NCBI GenBank assembly: GCA_938014915.1
Contig: CALLQQ010000122.1
Location: 1-16,668 of the forward strand
DNA from: an uncultured Clostridia bacterium
GTDB lineage: Bacteria > Bacillota > Clostridia > Oscillospirales > Ruminococcaceae
Direction of reading: 5' to 3'
DNA length: 16,668 nt
Shown here one piece after another: positions 7,185-14,239 of this stretch. The notes below the pieces were generated by a model that had not been told where the DNA came from, made no database searches, and saw nothing but the letters and a program-made list of their open reading frames with translations. The first letter of the stretch is position 1; each line of letters starts with the position of its first letter. The translations under genes were made by a program, and so were the position numbers.

Positions 7185-8475
7185 AGGAACGGGCAAGGTA
7201 TTCAAATTTACACTAACACAGCAACTAAAATCAAGGACTTTCCGAATAACGACTGTTGTAATTCTGATTATGACGATTTTAATTGCCTCAGCCGTTAATA
7301 TTATTCCAGCATTAATTAGTAATGACGATGATAATGAAGTGACGACATTGGGCGATATTGATGTAAAGGAAGTTTATGTGCTCAATGAGAGCGACTTAGA
7401 TATTGATATCGTATCGGCATTATCAGCAGAGATGCCGAGCGCAAATGTCGCAAAACTGGAGAAAACTGAAGAAAGTATAATAGAAGAACTTGAGGAAACG
7501 ACGGAGAATAAAATTCTCATAAAGTTATCCAAAGATGAAACAGGCTATTCGATACTATCGATTAAACCGCCGAATATAACAGTCGATGAAGATGACTTGA
7601 TTCTGTACTACACTAAATCGGTTGTAGAATCGGGTAGACTCCTCAGTGCTGGCGTTAACGCCGACGATGTGGAAATGCTCCTTTCGTCAATATCGGCAGA
7701 ATCCATAACGGCGGGTGAAGAGGTTAAAGGGCTAGCAGAAGTATTAACCGAAATTTATGTGCCAATGATATCGGGCCTAGTACTCTTCCTATTAATATAT
7801 TTATATGGATACTGGGTTGCAACATCAATAGTAGCAGAAAAATCATCGAGGGTGATGGAACTACTCCTAACATCGGTAAAGCCGCTAGCAGTCGTATTAG
7901 GGAAGTTAATTGCAATGGGCACTTTAGCACTAACGCAATTCACATTGCTACTTCTGTCCGCTGGTATATCTTATAAAATTAGTGGTGGATTCGCTGATTC
8001 GATGGCGGGCGAAAGCTACAATCCGCTGGATTTATCAACTCTAACAAATGCATTCACACCACTCAACATAATTGTAGTACTAATAATATTCATACTAGGA
8101 TATGTGCTTTATGCTGAAATGAATGCAATTGCTGGTGCAACAATTAGCAGCGCTGAAGATATGCAAATGGCAGTTATGCGTGTGAATCTTAGCGCAGTAG
8201 TAGGATTCTACCTTAGCTATTTTTCGCCAGCAGTAGATAATGAAATGCTCAATACCATCGTGGCGCTATGCCCAATTTCATCACCATTCGCATTGCCCAC
8301 CATGATTATAATGGATAAAATCAGTATAGGCATGGCATTTGCGTCAATATTAATACTGGTAGTAACAATTGTCATCGTGCTCCTATTTGCGGCTAGAATC
8401 TATTCAAGCATCGTATTGCATACGGGCAACAGGTTAAGGATTAAGGATTTATTTTCAATATATAAGCAGAAATAG
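7174..8475 (+). CDS. ABC-2 type permease, NatB/YhaP type
   Basis: This is a 433-residue membrane protein in the ABC-2 permease family. After a short cytoplasmic N-terminus comes one membrane helix (about 26-47), a large extracytoplasmic domain (about 48-190), then about five to six helices between 195 and 410. The motif VAEKSSRVMELLLTSVKP (220-237) after helix 2 is the conserved coupling element (..EEK..R..E.LL.s...). I chose TTG 7174, giving MNLKGTGKVFKFTLTQQLKS, which matches the usual start of this family and leaves an 11-base overlap with the ATPase. GTG 7165 is possible, with AAAAGG just before it; neither has an ideal ribosome binding site, so initiation probably depends on coupling. 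The longer reading from ATG 7117 lies deep inside the ATPase and is unlikely. Substrate unknown. Confidence 0.85.
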   Translation: MNLKGTGKVFKFTLTQQLKSRTFRITTVVILIMTILIASAVNIIPALISNDDDNEVTTLGDIDVKEVYVLNESDLDIDIVSALSAEMPSANVAKLEKTEESIIEELEETTENKILIKLSKDETGYSILSIKPPNITVDEDDLILYYTKSVVESGRLLSAGVNADDVEMLLSSISAESITAGEEVKGLAEVLTEIYVPMISGLVLFLLIYLYGYWVATSIVAEKSSRVMELLLTSVKPLAVVLGKLIAMGTLALTQFTLLLLSAGISYKISGGFADSMAGESYNPLDLSTLTNAFTPLNIIVVLIIFILGYVLYAEMNAIAGATISSAEDMQMAVMRVNLSAVVGFYLSYFSPAVDNEMLNTIVALCPISSPFALPTMIIMDKISIGMAFASILILVVTIVIVLLFAARIYSSIVLHTGNRLRIKDLFSIYKQK

Positions 8476-8484
8476 CATTGGCGG

Positions 8485-8516
8485 CCGCTTCCACAATTAT
8501 GTGAAAGCGGATTTTG
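8485..8516 (+). terminator. Candidate imperfect hairpin terminator or attenuator
   Basis: CCGCTTCCAC (8485-8494) can pair with GTGAAAGCGG (8501-8510) with one C-A mismatch and a 6-base loop, followed by ATTTTG. The T run is short, so read-through from the ABC pair into the nucleoside operon is plausible. Confidence 0.45.
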
Positions 8517-8536
8517 CCTATTTGTCGAGGTGTAAA

Positions 8537-9850
8537 ATGAGTGTAATTAGAATTTATGATATAATCGCAAAAAAGCGTGAAGGTGGCGCACTATCTAAAG
8601 AAGAGATAGAATTCGCTATTGACGGATACACGAACGGGCATATCCCAGATTTTCAAATGTCGGCACTGCTGATGGCGATTTGCATTCGGGGCATGACCGA
8701 TGAGGAAACTGCCAATCTGACCATGAGCATGGCGAATTCGGGGGAAATTATCGACCTATCACCAATATCGGGAATTAAGGTTGATAAACATTCGACGGGC
8801 GGTGTCGGGGATAAAACGACCTTGATAATTACACCTATCGTCGCTTCTTGCGGTGTAAATGTAGCAAAATTATCGGGGAGGGCGCTCGGGCATACGGGCG
8901 GAACTATCGATAAGTTAGAATCAATCACGGGATACCGAACGGATATTTCACAAGATGAATTCATAGAGCTTGTTAAGGATATTGGAGTAAGCGTAATAGG
9001 GCAATCGCCGCATATTGCACCTGCCGATAAGAAGATATATTCCCTACGTGATCAGACGGCGACAGTAGAGAGTATTCCTTTAATAGCCTCTTCGATTATG
9101 AGTAAGAAAATTGCCTCCGGGGCTGATGCTATCGTGCTTGATGTCAAGACGGGGAGCGGCGCATTCATGAAAGAAACTGACGATGCCACCATGCTCGCTG
9201 AAAAGATGGTAGCAATAGGCAAGAATATTGGTAGGGAAACTATTGCCCTAGTTACCGATATGAATGTTCCACTTGGTAATGCTATTGGCACCTCTCTAGA
9301 AGTTATAGAAGCGGCGGAAATTCTAAAGGGGCATGGTGATGAAAGATTGATGGATTTATGCACCACCATTAGTGCCAATATGCTACACCTTGCGAATATG
9401 GGCAGTATCGACGAATGTCATATGATGGTGAAAGACTCTATCGCTACTGGCGCCGCATTCGAAAAGTTATGCCAAATGGCTCGTGCGCAGGGTGGCGACG
9501 ACAGTCTAATTCGTAATACGAACAAATTCCCAAAGGCGGGAATCAGATATAGAGTAAAGGCAAAGCAGAGCGGCTATATATCCGAAATGGACACGCAGAA
9601 GATTGGCATATCAGCGTTGCTACTTGGAGCAGGACGGGAAAGTATGGAGGAGGAAATTGACTTCACCGCCGGCATAATTCTCAATTGTAGGACGGGCGAT
9701 TATGTTAAATGCGGTGATGTGCTTGCCACCCTCCATACTAATTGTGAAGATAGACTGAAAAAGGCGAAAGAAGTATATATGGATGCAATTAAATTTTCAG
9801 ACAAAAAGCCTATTGAACGTGAATTAATCTTAAAGAGGATAGGAGGATAA
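8537..9850 (+). CDS. pdp: Pyrimidine-nucleoside phosphorylase
   Basis: This 437-residue cytoplasmic enzyme cleaves uridine, deoxyuridine and thymidine with phosphate to give the base and (deoxy)ribose 1-phosphate. It is a nucleoside phosphorylase II of the glycosyltransferase-3 fold. Seen: the N-terminal helical region RIYDIIAKKREGGALSKEEI, the phosphate-binding KHSTGGVGDK (84-93), and KLSGRALGHTGGTIDKLES (111-129). A lysine (K111) stands just before LSGR; as I recall, bacterial Pdp enzymes have Lys here where strict thymidine phosphorylases have Met, so Pdp is preferred over DeoA. The C-terminal region has the usual alpha/beta domain with RYRVKAKQSGYI. The length is normal. ATG 8537 follows GAGGTG (8527-8532); the longer GTG 8501 reading begins inside the hairpin stem. 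First gene of the pdp-deoC-deoB-cdd unit; its end carries the ribosome binding site of deoC. Confidence 0.93.
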   Translation: MSVIRIYDIIAKKREGGALSKEEIEFAIDGYTNGHIPDFQMSALLMAICIRGMTDEETANLTMSMANSGEIIDLSPISGIKVDKHSTGGVGDKTTLIITPIVASCGVNVAKLSGRALGHTGGTIDKLESITGYRTDISQDEFIELVKDIGVSVIGQSPHIAPADKKIYSLRDQTATVESIPLIASSIMSKKIASGADAIVLDVKTGSGAFMKETDDATMLAEKMVAIGKNIGRETIALVTDMNVPLGNAIGTSLEVIEAAEILKGHGDERLMDLCTTISANMLHLANMGSIDECHMMVKDSIATGAAFEKLCQMARAQGGDDSLIRNTNKFPKAGIRYRVKAKQSGYISEMDTQKIGISALLLGAGRESMEEEIDFTAGIILNCRTGDYVKCGDVLATLHTNCEDRLKKAKEVYMDAIKFSDKKPIERELILKRIGG

Positions 9851-9854
9851 AGAA

Positions 9855-10535
9855 ATGAATAATGAGGATATTCTAAAATATGTTGACCATACTGTACTAG
9901 GTGCCGATGCAAAATGGGAAGATATAAAAATCGCCTGTGATGAGGCGATTGAATACGGGACAGCATCGGTGTGTATTCCTCCATGCTATGTGAAAATGGC
10001 ACGTGAATATGCAGGCGATGAGCTGAAAATATGCACCGTGATAGGATTCCCGAATGGGTATACTACATTGCTAACTAAAGCATTTGAAACGCTTGACGTG
10101 GTTGAAGATGGCGCCGATGAAATTGATATGGTGATAAATATATCGTATCTCAAGGATAGGAAATTCGACGATGTATTAGCTGAAATAATTGCAGTTAGGA
10201 GTGTTTGCGAGGATAAAATTCTCAAAGTAATAATTGAAACTTGCCTTTTATCCGATGAGGAGAAATTAAAGATGTGCGAGTTAGTAGCACTTGCGAATGC
10301 TGACTATATTAAAACATCGACGGGATTTTCCCACGGGGGCGCAACCGACCATGATATTGAGCTTTTCGCCCGCTATATCGAGGAAAATAATCTTCAAGAC
10401 GTGCTGGGCATTAAGGCGGCAGGGGGAATATCGTCACTTGATGATGCTAGGCGCTTTATTGAGAAAGGTGCAGATCGGCTAGGTAGTTCGAGGATAATTG
10501 GACTTGTAAAAGGCGAAGAACGTACGGGGTATTAA
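9855..10535 (+). CDS. deoC: Deoxyribose-phosphate aldolase
   Basis: This 226-residue cytoplasmic class I aldolase splits 2-deoxyribose 5-phosphate into acetaldehyde and glyceraldehyde 3-phosphate, feeding glycolysis. The Schiff-base lysine is K153 in YIKTSTGFSHGGAT, the second lysine is K187 in GIKAAGGISS, and the conserved aspartate is D91 in EIDMVIN. The start ILKYVDHTVLGADA matches the family opening (DhT.L...a). The phosphate-binding glycines (GADRLGSS) are near residue 206. Length is normal for bacterial DeoC. It begins four bases after the pdp stop, with AGGAGGA (9841-9847) inside the pdp end, so translation is coupled. Confidence 0.96.
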   Translation: MNNEDILKYVDHTVLGADAKWEDIKIACDEAIEYGTASVCIPPCYVKMAREYAGDELKICTVIGFPNGYTTLLTKAFETLDVVEDGADEIDMVINISYLKDRKFDDVLAEIIAVRSVCEDKILKVIIETCLLSDEEKLKMCELVALANADYIKTSTGFSHGGATDHDIELFARYIEENNLQDVLGIKAAGGISSLDDARRFIEKGADRLGSSRIIGLVKGEERTGY

Positions 10536-10555
10536 TGTGGGGAGGATGTGTCAAG

Positions 10556-11728
10556 ATGAATAGGCGAGTTTTTATAATCGTGCTTGATAGTGTTGGAATA
10601 GGCGAAATGCCCGACGCTGCCGATTTCGGTGATAAGGGGAGTAATACTCTAGCGGCGGCAGCAAAGAGTGCGCACTTCAATATGCCGACGATGCGTTCAC
10701 TGGGGCTATTCAACATTGATGGTGTAGATTGCTGTAAAGGCATTGCTAACCCGAATGCTAGCTATGCGAGAATGGCGACCTCATCTAACGGGAAGGACAC
10801 AACTACCGGACATTGGGAGCTTGCAGGCATAATATCGGCGAATCCGTTGCCGACATATCCTGATGGCTTCCCCTCCGAAATTATAGATGAATTTCGTGAA
10901 CTGACGGGCAGAAAAATCCTATGTAATAAGCCGTATTCAGGCACTAAGGTGATTGAGGATTATGGCGAGGAAGCAAAGGACACAGGCGGCTTAATTGTAT
11001 ATACATCGGCGGATAGCGTGTTTCAAATTGCCGCCCACGAGGAAGATATTCCGATTGATGAGTTGTATCAATATTGTGAGCAGGCACGAACTATACTAAA
11101 GGGCGAGCATAATGTGGGCAGAGTAATTGCACGCCCCTATATCGGCAGTAAAGAATCGGGCTATACCCGCACCAAAAACCGTAGGGATTTCTCCATTGAG
11201 CCGCCAAAGCGGACAATGCTAGATATATTAAAAGATGGGGGATTTTCTACAATAGGTGTAGGCAAAATTTCTGACATCTTCGCTGGGAAAGGCATTACCG
11301 AAAGTATAAAAACGCAGGGGAACGACGATGGAATGGCTAAGGCTATAAAGATAGCTGATGATGATTTTAACGGGCTATGCTTTATCAATCTAGTTGATTT
11401 CGATAGTGTGTACGGTCATAGGAATGATGTAGACGGATATGCACGTGCGTTATCGGCATTCGATTCACAGTTGCCGCATCTACTGGATAAAATGCGTGAA
11501 GATGATATGTTAATTATCACTGCCGACCATGGCTGCGATCCATCGACGCCTAGCACCGACCATTCAAGAGAATATGTTCCTGCTATAATTTATGGAAGTA
11601 AAATAGCGGCTGGGATTAATCTAGGCACATTATCGACTCTATCGGATATTGGTGCGACGGTGCTTGACTATTTCAGTTTAGAGGGCGATATTGAGGGCAG
11701 TAGCATATTTAATCGCATTAGCAAATAG
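10556..11728 (+). CDS. deoB: Phosphopentomutase
   Basis: This 390-residue cytoplasmic enzyme of the alkaline phosphatase superfamily converts (deoxy)ribose 1-phosphate to the 5-phosphate, linking the phosphorylase to DeoC. Seen: VLDSVGIGEMPDA with metal ligand D11, the catalytic-threonine block GKDTTTGHWE (79-88; T82 aligns with the phosphorylated Thr of Bacillus PPM), and the metal-binding TADHGCDPST and STDHSREYVP blocks near the C-terminus. The long cap domain between them has the usual PYIGS and TKNRRDF segments. I chose ATG 10556, ten bases after GGGGAGG (10539-10545); the ATG at 10535 that overlaps the deoC stop precedes that site and adds seven residues before the conserved MNRRVFIIVLD. 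Length is normal. Confidence 0.96.
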   Translation: MNRRVFIIVLDSVGIGEMPDAADFGDKGSNTLAAAAKSAHFNMPTMRSLGLFNIDGVDCCKGIANPNASYARMATSSNGKDTTTGHWELAGIISANPLPTYPDGFPSEIIDEFRELTGRKILCNKPYSGTKVIEDYGEEAKDTGGLIVYTSADSVFQIAAHEEDIPIDELYQYCEQARTILKGEHNVGRVIARPYIGSKESGYTRTKNRRDFSIEPPKRTMLDILKDGGFSTIGVGKISDIFAGKGITESIKTQGNDDGMAKAIKIADDDFNGLCFINLVDFDSVYGHRNDVDGYARALSAFDSQLPHLLDKMREDDMLIITADHGCDPSTPSTDHSREYVPAIIYGSKIAAGINLGTLSTLSDIGATVLDYFSLEGDIEGSSIFNRISK

Positions 11729-11745
11729 GGGCGGAGGGTGATGGA

Positions 11746-12207
11746 ATGAATAGCATCAATTCTAATAAGATAAATTACAATGAACTTGCGTCCCTTGCCT
11801 TAAAGGCGAGGGAGTCCGCTTATGCGCCGTATTCTGGATTTTATGTGGGGGCGGCAATTCTTGATATTTATGGTAGAATTACAACAGGAGTGAATGTAGA
11901 GAATTCCTCATACGGTGCGACAATATGCGCAGAGCGTTCAGCAGTTGCTAGGGCGATTTCCACTTTCGATGATTATGGGGGTAATATTGAAGATGGGATT
12001 TTCCTTGCAATTGCAATTGCTGGCGGAGCAAAGACGCAGGAGGAAGTTTTATCGGAATTTGCTTTCCCATGCGGAATTTGCAGGCAAGTTTTATCGGAAT
12101 TCGCGGCGGAGGATATGCGGATTATAGTTGTAAAATCGAAGGACGAATTTAAGGTGTATAAGTTGCATGAGTTGATTCCATATGCATTCACAAAGGATAG
12201 CTTTTAG
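11746..12207 (+). CDS. cdd: Cytidine deaminase
   Basis: This 153-residue cytoplasmic zinc enzyme deaminates cytidine and deoxycytidine to uridine and deoxyuridine, which Pdp can then cleave. Seen: AYAPYSGFYVGAA (substrate loop, about 25-37), NVENSSYG (50-57), the catalytic zinc motif CAE (C61, E63) and PCGICRQ (C109, C112). These three cysteines fit the homotetrameric short Cdd class. It is slightly longer than the usual 130-140 residues because of about ten extra N-terminal residues and a short insert after DYGG. ATG 11746 follows GGAGGGTG (11733-11740), 17 bases after deoB. Last gene of the nucleoside unit; no clear terminator follows. Confidence 0.95.
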   Translation: MNSINSNKINYNELASLALKARESAYAPYSGFYVGAAILDIYGRITTGVNVENSSYGATICAERSAVARAISTFDDYGGNIEDGIFLAIAIAGGAKTQEEVLSEFAFPCGICRQVLSEFAAEDMRIIVVKSKDEFKVYKLHELIPYAFTKDSF

Positions 12208-12242
12208 CATAGATGGAGATGGGGCAAATTTGCAAATACTAC

Positions 12243-12271
12243 TTGAAAATGACCGTAAAATATGCTATTAT
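12243..12271 (+). promoter_or_regulatory. Upstream tandem promoter P1 of the LTA-synthase-like gene
   Basis: TTGAAA (12243-12248), a 17-base spacer and TATTAT (12266-12271), with TG at 12263-12264, form a good extended -10 sigma-A promoter. Transcripts would carry a leader of roughly 120 bases. Confidence 0.8.
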
Positions 12272-12324
12272 GTAGTGTGATAAGTAAAAAAATAACATCG
12301 AACGAAATTTATTATGTAAATGAC

Positions 12325-12353
12325 TTGCATTATATTGAACGGTATGATATTAT
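12325..12353 (+). promoter_or_regulatory. Downstream tandem promoter P2 of the LTA-synthase-like gene
   Basis: TTGCAT (12325-12330), a 17-base spacer and TATTAT (12348-12353), with TG at 12345-12346, form a second promoter of the same design. It lies 47 bases before the TTG start. Confidence 0.8.
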
Positions 12354-12400
12354 AGAACTGAACTAATGCGACTAATACAGTTAATGAAAAGGGTGATCTT

Positions 12401-14215
12401 TTGCAGTTAATCAGGCAGATTAAAGCATATAGAAAGAAGAATATTGATAAATACTTAGGGCTTAGGATTTTTCTAGCGGCATTTTTCCCGATTTTTATGA
12501 CGTTAATCACAGAATTGAATCAAATGCGCTCAATTCCGAAACTCCTAAAATTCATCATAGACAGGCCGACGATAATACTATTCGATATTATTATCATAAG
12601 TGCCATATACGCAACATTCTTATTCTTTACTAAACGGACATATCTCAGCACACTTTTTACTGGGGTGATGTTCTTCGTGTTTTCATGCGTTGAATACTTT
12701 AAGTATGAGGCGGGCGGAACACATTTCACAATAGTCGATATGCTTCTAATTACAGATGCACACACTATTACGAAGTTTACAAGAGTATATTTGGCGCCCA
12801 TTCTATGCGTGACCGGTGTCATTATGCTTGCATATATAGTTGCGACATTTTTCTTTAGTATTGAGCTAAAAATGAAATACCATTTCAGCGCTTTAGCTGG
12901 TTTAATGACGATTGTTATACTAATGTTCTCTATAATCAGTCCGGCAGTATCTACAACTGTTTATGGTATATTCGACGTTGACACGCAGGACAATCTTAAT
13001 ATGTTTAAATCCGATGAGAAGTTTAATAATAACAATCTAATAGCGTATTTGACTCAATCGGTTTCGGCATTAACACAGAATAAAGTGCGTGAACCAATGG
13101 GATATTCCGAGGAAAAAGTAATTCAAATATTAGGTAATAATTATGATGATGCCATTGATGGCGACTTCATCCGTCCGAATGTCGTATTCATAATGTCCGA
13201 GGCATATACGGATTTACGTCGGTTCGATGGTGTCGATATTCCTGATTCAGTATATAGCGGACTTGACGAAGTAGCTAAAAAGGGGCACCGTGGTATGGGG
13301 ATAGTGCCGACTATCGGCGGATACACGGTAAAGACGGAGTTCGAGCTGATGTTCGGTGTACCTATCAAATCACTGAACAACTATGAATTACCGCAGAATT
13401 TGCTTAAAGAGGGCGAGCAAGCAACGTTTGCTGACTATTATGACAGTTTAGGATATAGCACCACATATATTCACCCGTTTAATAAGAGTTTTTATAATCG
13501 TGATAAAATTTACAGTGAATATGGCTTTGACGAGCTGCTTTTCCTTGAAGATTTAATTCCGGACATCGAGCAGCAGGATGAGCACAGATTCCGCCAATTC
13601 ACCGATGACAAGATTATATTTGACGAGATAGAAAAACAACTCAAAGAACACGATTCTCCATGTTATATTCATGCTACAACAATGCAAAATCATAAGCCGT
13701 ATCAAACGGAGGAGTTCCCTGGCGATGAGATAGAATTATATCTTGAGGGGATAGAACATAGTAATGAGTTATTTGCCGATTTTGTAAATAGGCTTGAAGA
13801 TTTTGACGAACCTACAATTGTTCTATTCATCGGCGACCACTTCCCAATGTTCTATTACGAAAGCGGATTTTATGAAGATGCCCAGATATCTAGTGACAAT
13901 TGCTTTTCTTTATATGAGCAGGAATATGTAATATGGGATAATTTCGGTGTTGATTATTCTAAGACGCCGGACAATGCGGTATCTTCATTCTACTTGCCGC
14001 ATATTGTTGCGGATCTAATAGATGCACCGAAGAATACTTTTATGAACATTATTATGGGTAAGATGGAGGAGGTACCCGTATATACTATAACAGGCTTCAA
14101 CGATTCGGAGATTGATGCCGTATTAGATACGATCGCCTATGACAGGACTAAGGGCGACAAATATTCATATTATAATAGAGAAAAAGAGATAGAGGAATAT
14201 GTTTCTACAAAATAA
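12401..14215 (+). CDS. LTA synthase family membrane phosphotransferase/sulfatase
   Basis: This 604-residue polytopic protein has about five N-terminal membrane helices (near residues 21-43, 56-77, 82-100, 130-152 and 163-182) and an extracellular sulfatase-fold domain (about 258-560). This is the layout of LtaS and related glycerophosphate or phosphoethanolamine transferases. Seen: metal ligand E267 in VVFIMSEAY; GGYTVKTEFELMFG (306-319), where T309 aligns with the LtaS nucleophile Thr (GKTSDAEF); TMQNHKPY (427-434); and the metal ligands in FIGDHFP (D479, H480). It probably transfers glycerol phosphate from phosphatidylglycerol to a surface lipid or polysaccharide. TTG 12401 follows AAGGGTGAT (12389-12397); no in-frame ATG lies before helix 1. 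Two tandem promoters precede it, and a YfhO-family gene follows 24 bases later. It differs enough from LtaS that the exact acceptor is open. Confidence 0.87.
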   Translation: MQLIRQIKAYRKKNIDKYLGLRIFLAAFFPIFMTLITELNQMRSIPKLLKFIIDRPTIILFDIIIISAIYATFLFFTKRTYLSTLFTGVMFFVFSCVEYFKYEAGGTHFTIVDMLLITDAHTITKFTRVYLAPILCVTGVIMLAYIVATFFFSIELKMKYHFSALAGLMTIVILMFSIISPAVSTTVYGIFDVDTQDNLNMFKSDEKFNNNNLIAYLTQSVSALTQNKVREPMGYSEEKVIQILGNNYDDAIDGDFIRPNVVFIMSEAYTDLRRFDGVDIPDSVYSGLDEVAKKGHRGMGIVPTIGGYTVKTEFELMFGVPIKSLNNYELPQNLLKEGEQATFADYYDSLGYSTTYIHPFNKSFYNRDKIYSEYGFDELLFLEDLIPDIEQQDEHRFRQFTDDKIIFDEIEKQLKEHDSPCYIHATTMQNHKPYQTEEFPGDEIELYLEGIEHSNELFADFVNRLEDFDEPTIVLFIGDHFPMFYYESGFYEDAQISSDNCFSLYEQEYVIWDNFGVDYSKTPDNAVSSFYLPHIVADLIDAPKNTFMNIIMGKMEEVPVYTITGFNDSEIDAVLDTIAYDRTKGDKYSYYNREKEIEEYVSTK

Positions 14216-14229
14216 TACTACATTTAGAT

Positions 14230-14233
14230 GGAG
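14230..14233 (+). promoter_or_regulatory. Ribosome binding site that fixes the YfhO-family start
   Basis: GGAG (in TGGAGA) ends six bases before ATG 14240. The in-frame ATG at 14228 has no ribosome binding site upstream and overlaps this one, so 14240 is preferred. Confidence 0.65.
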
Positions 14234-14239
14234 AACAAA

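Noticed and set aside
8481..8488. GCGGCCGC palindrome as a possible regulatory or recombination site
   Set aside because: It is a single 8-base palindrome partly merged with the hairpin; no repeat or second copy supports a function.
8501..8536. GTG 8501 as the start of pdp
   Set aside because: It lies inside a hairpin stem with no ribosome binding site; ATG 8537 has GAGGTG upstream and gives the normal family N-terminus.
9700..10002. Minus-strand reading frame across the pdp/deoC junction
   Set aside because: It is antisense to two well-supported enzymes and its translation matches nothing recognisable.
10535..10555. ATG 10535 overlapping the deoC stop as the start of deoB
   Set aside because: The GGGGAGG site lies downstream of it and serves ATG 10556, where the conserved protein begins.
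12268..12510. Minus-strand reading frame over the promoters of the LTA-synthase-like gene
   Set aside because: It overlaps two good plus-strand promoters and the start of a convincing gene, has no ribosome binding site, and its product is low-complexity.
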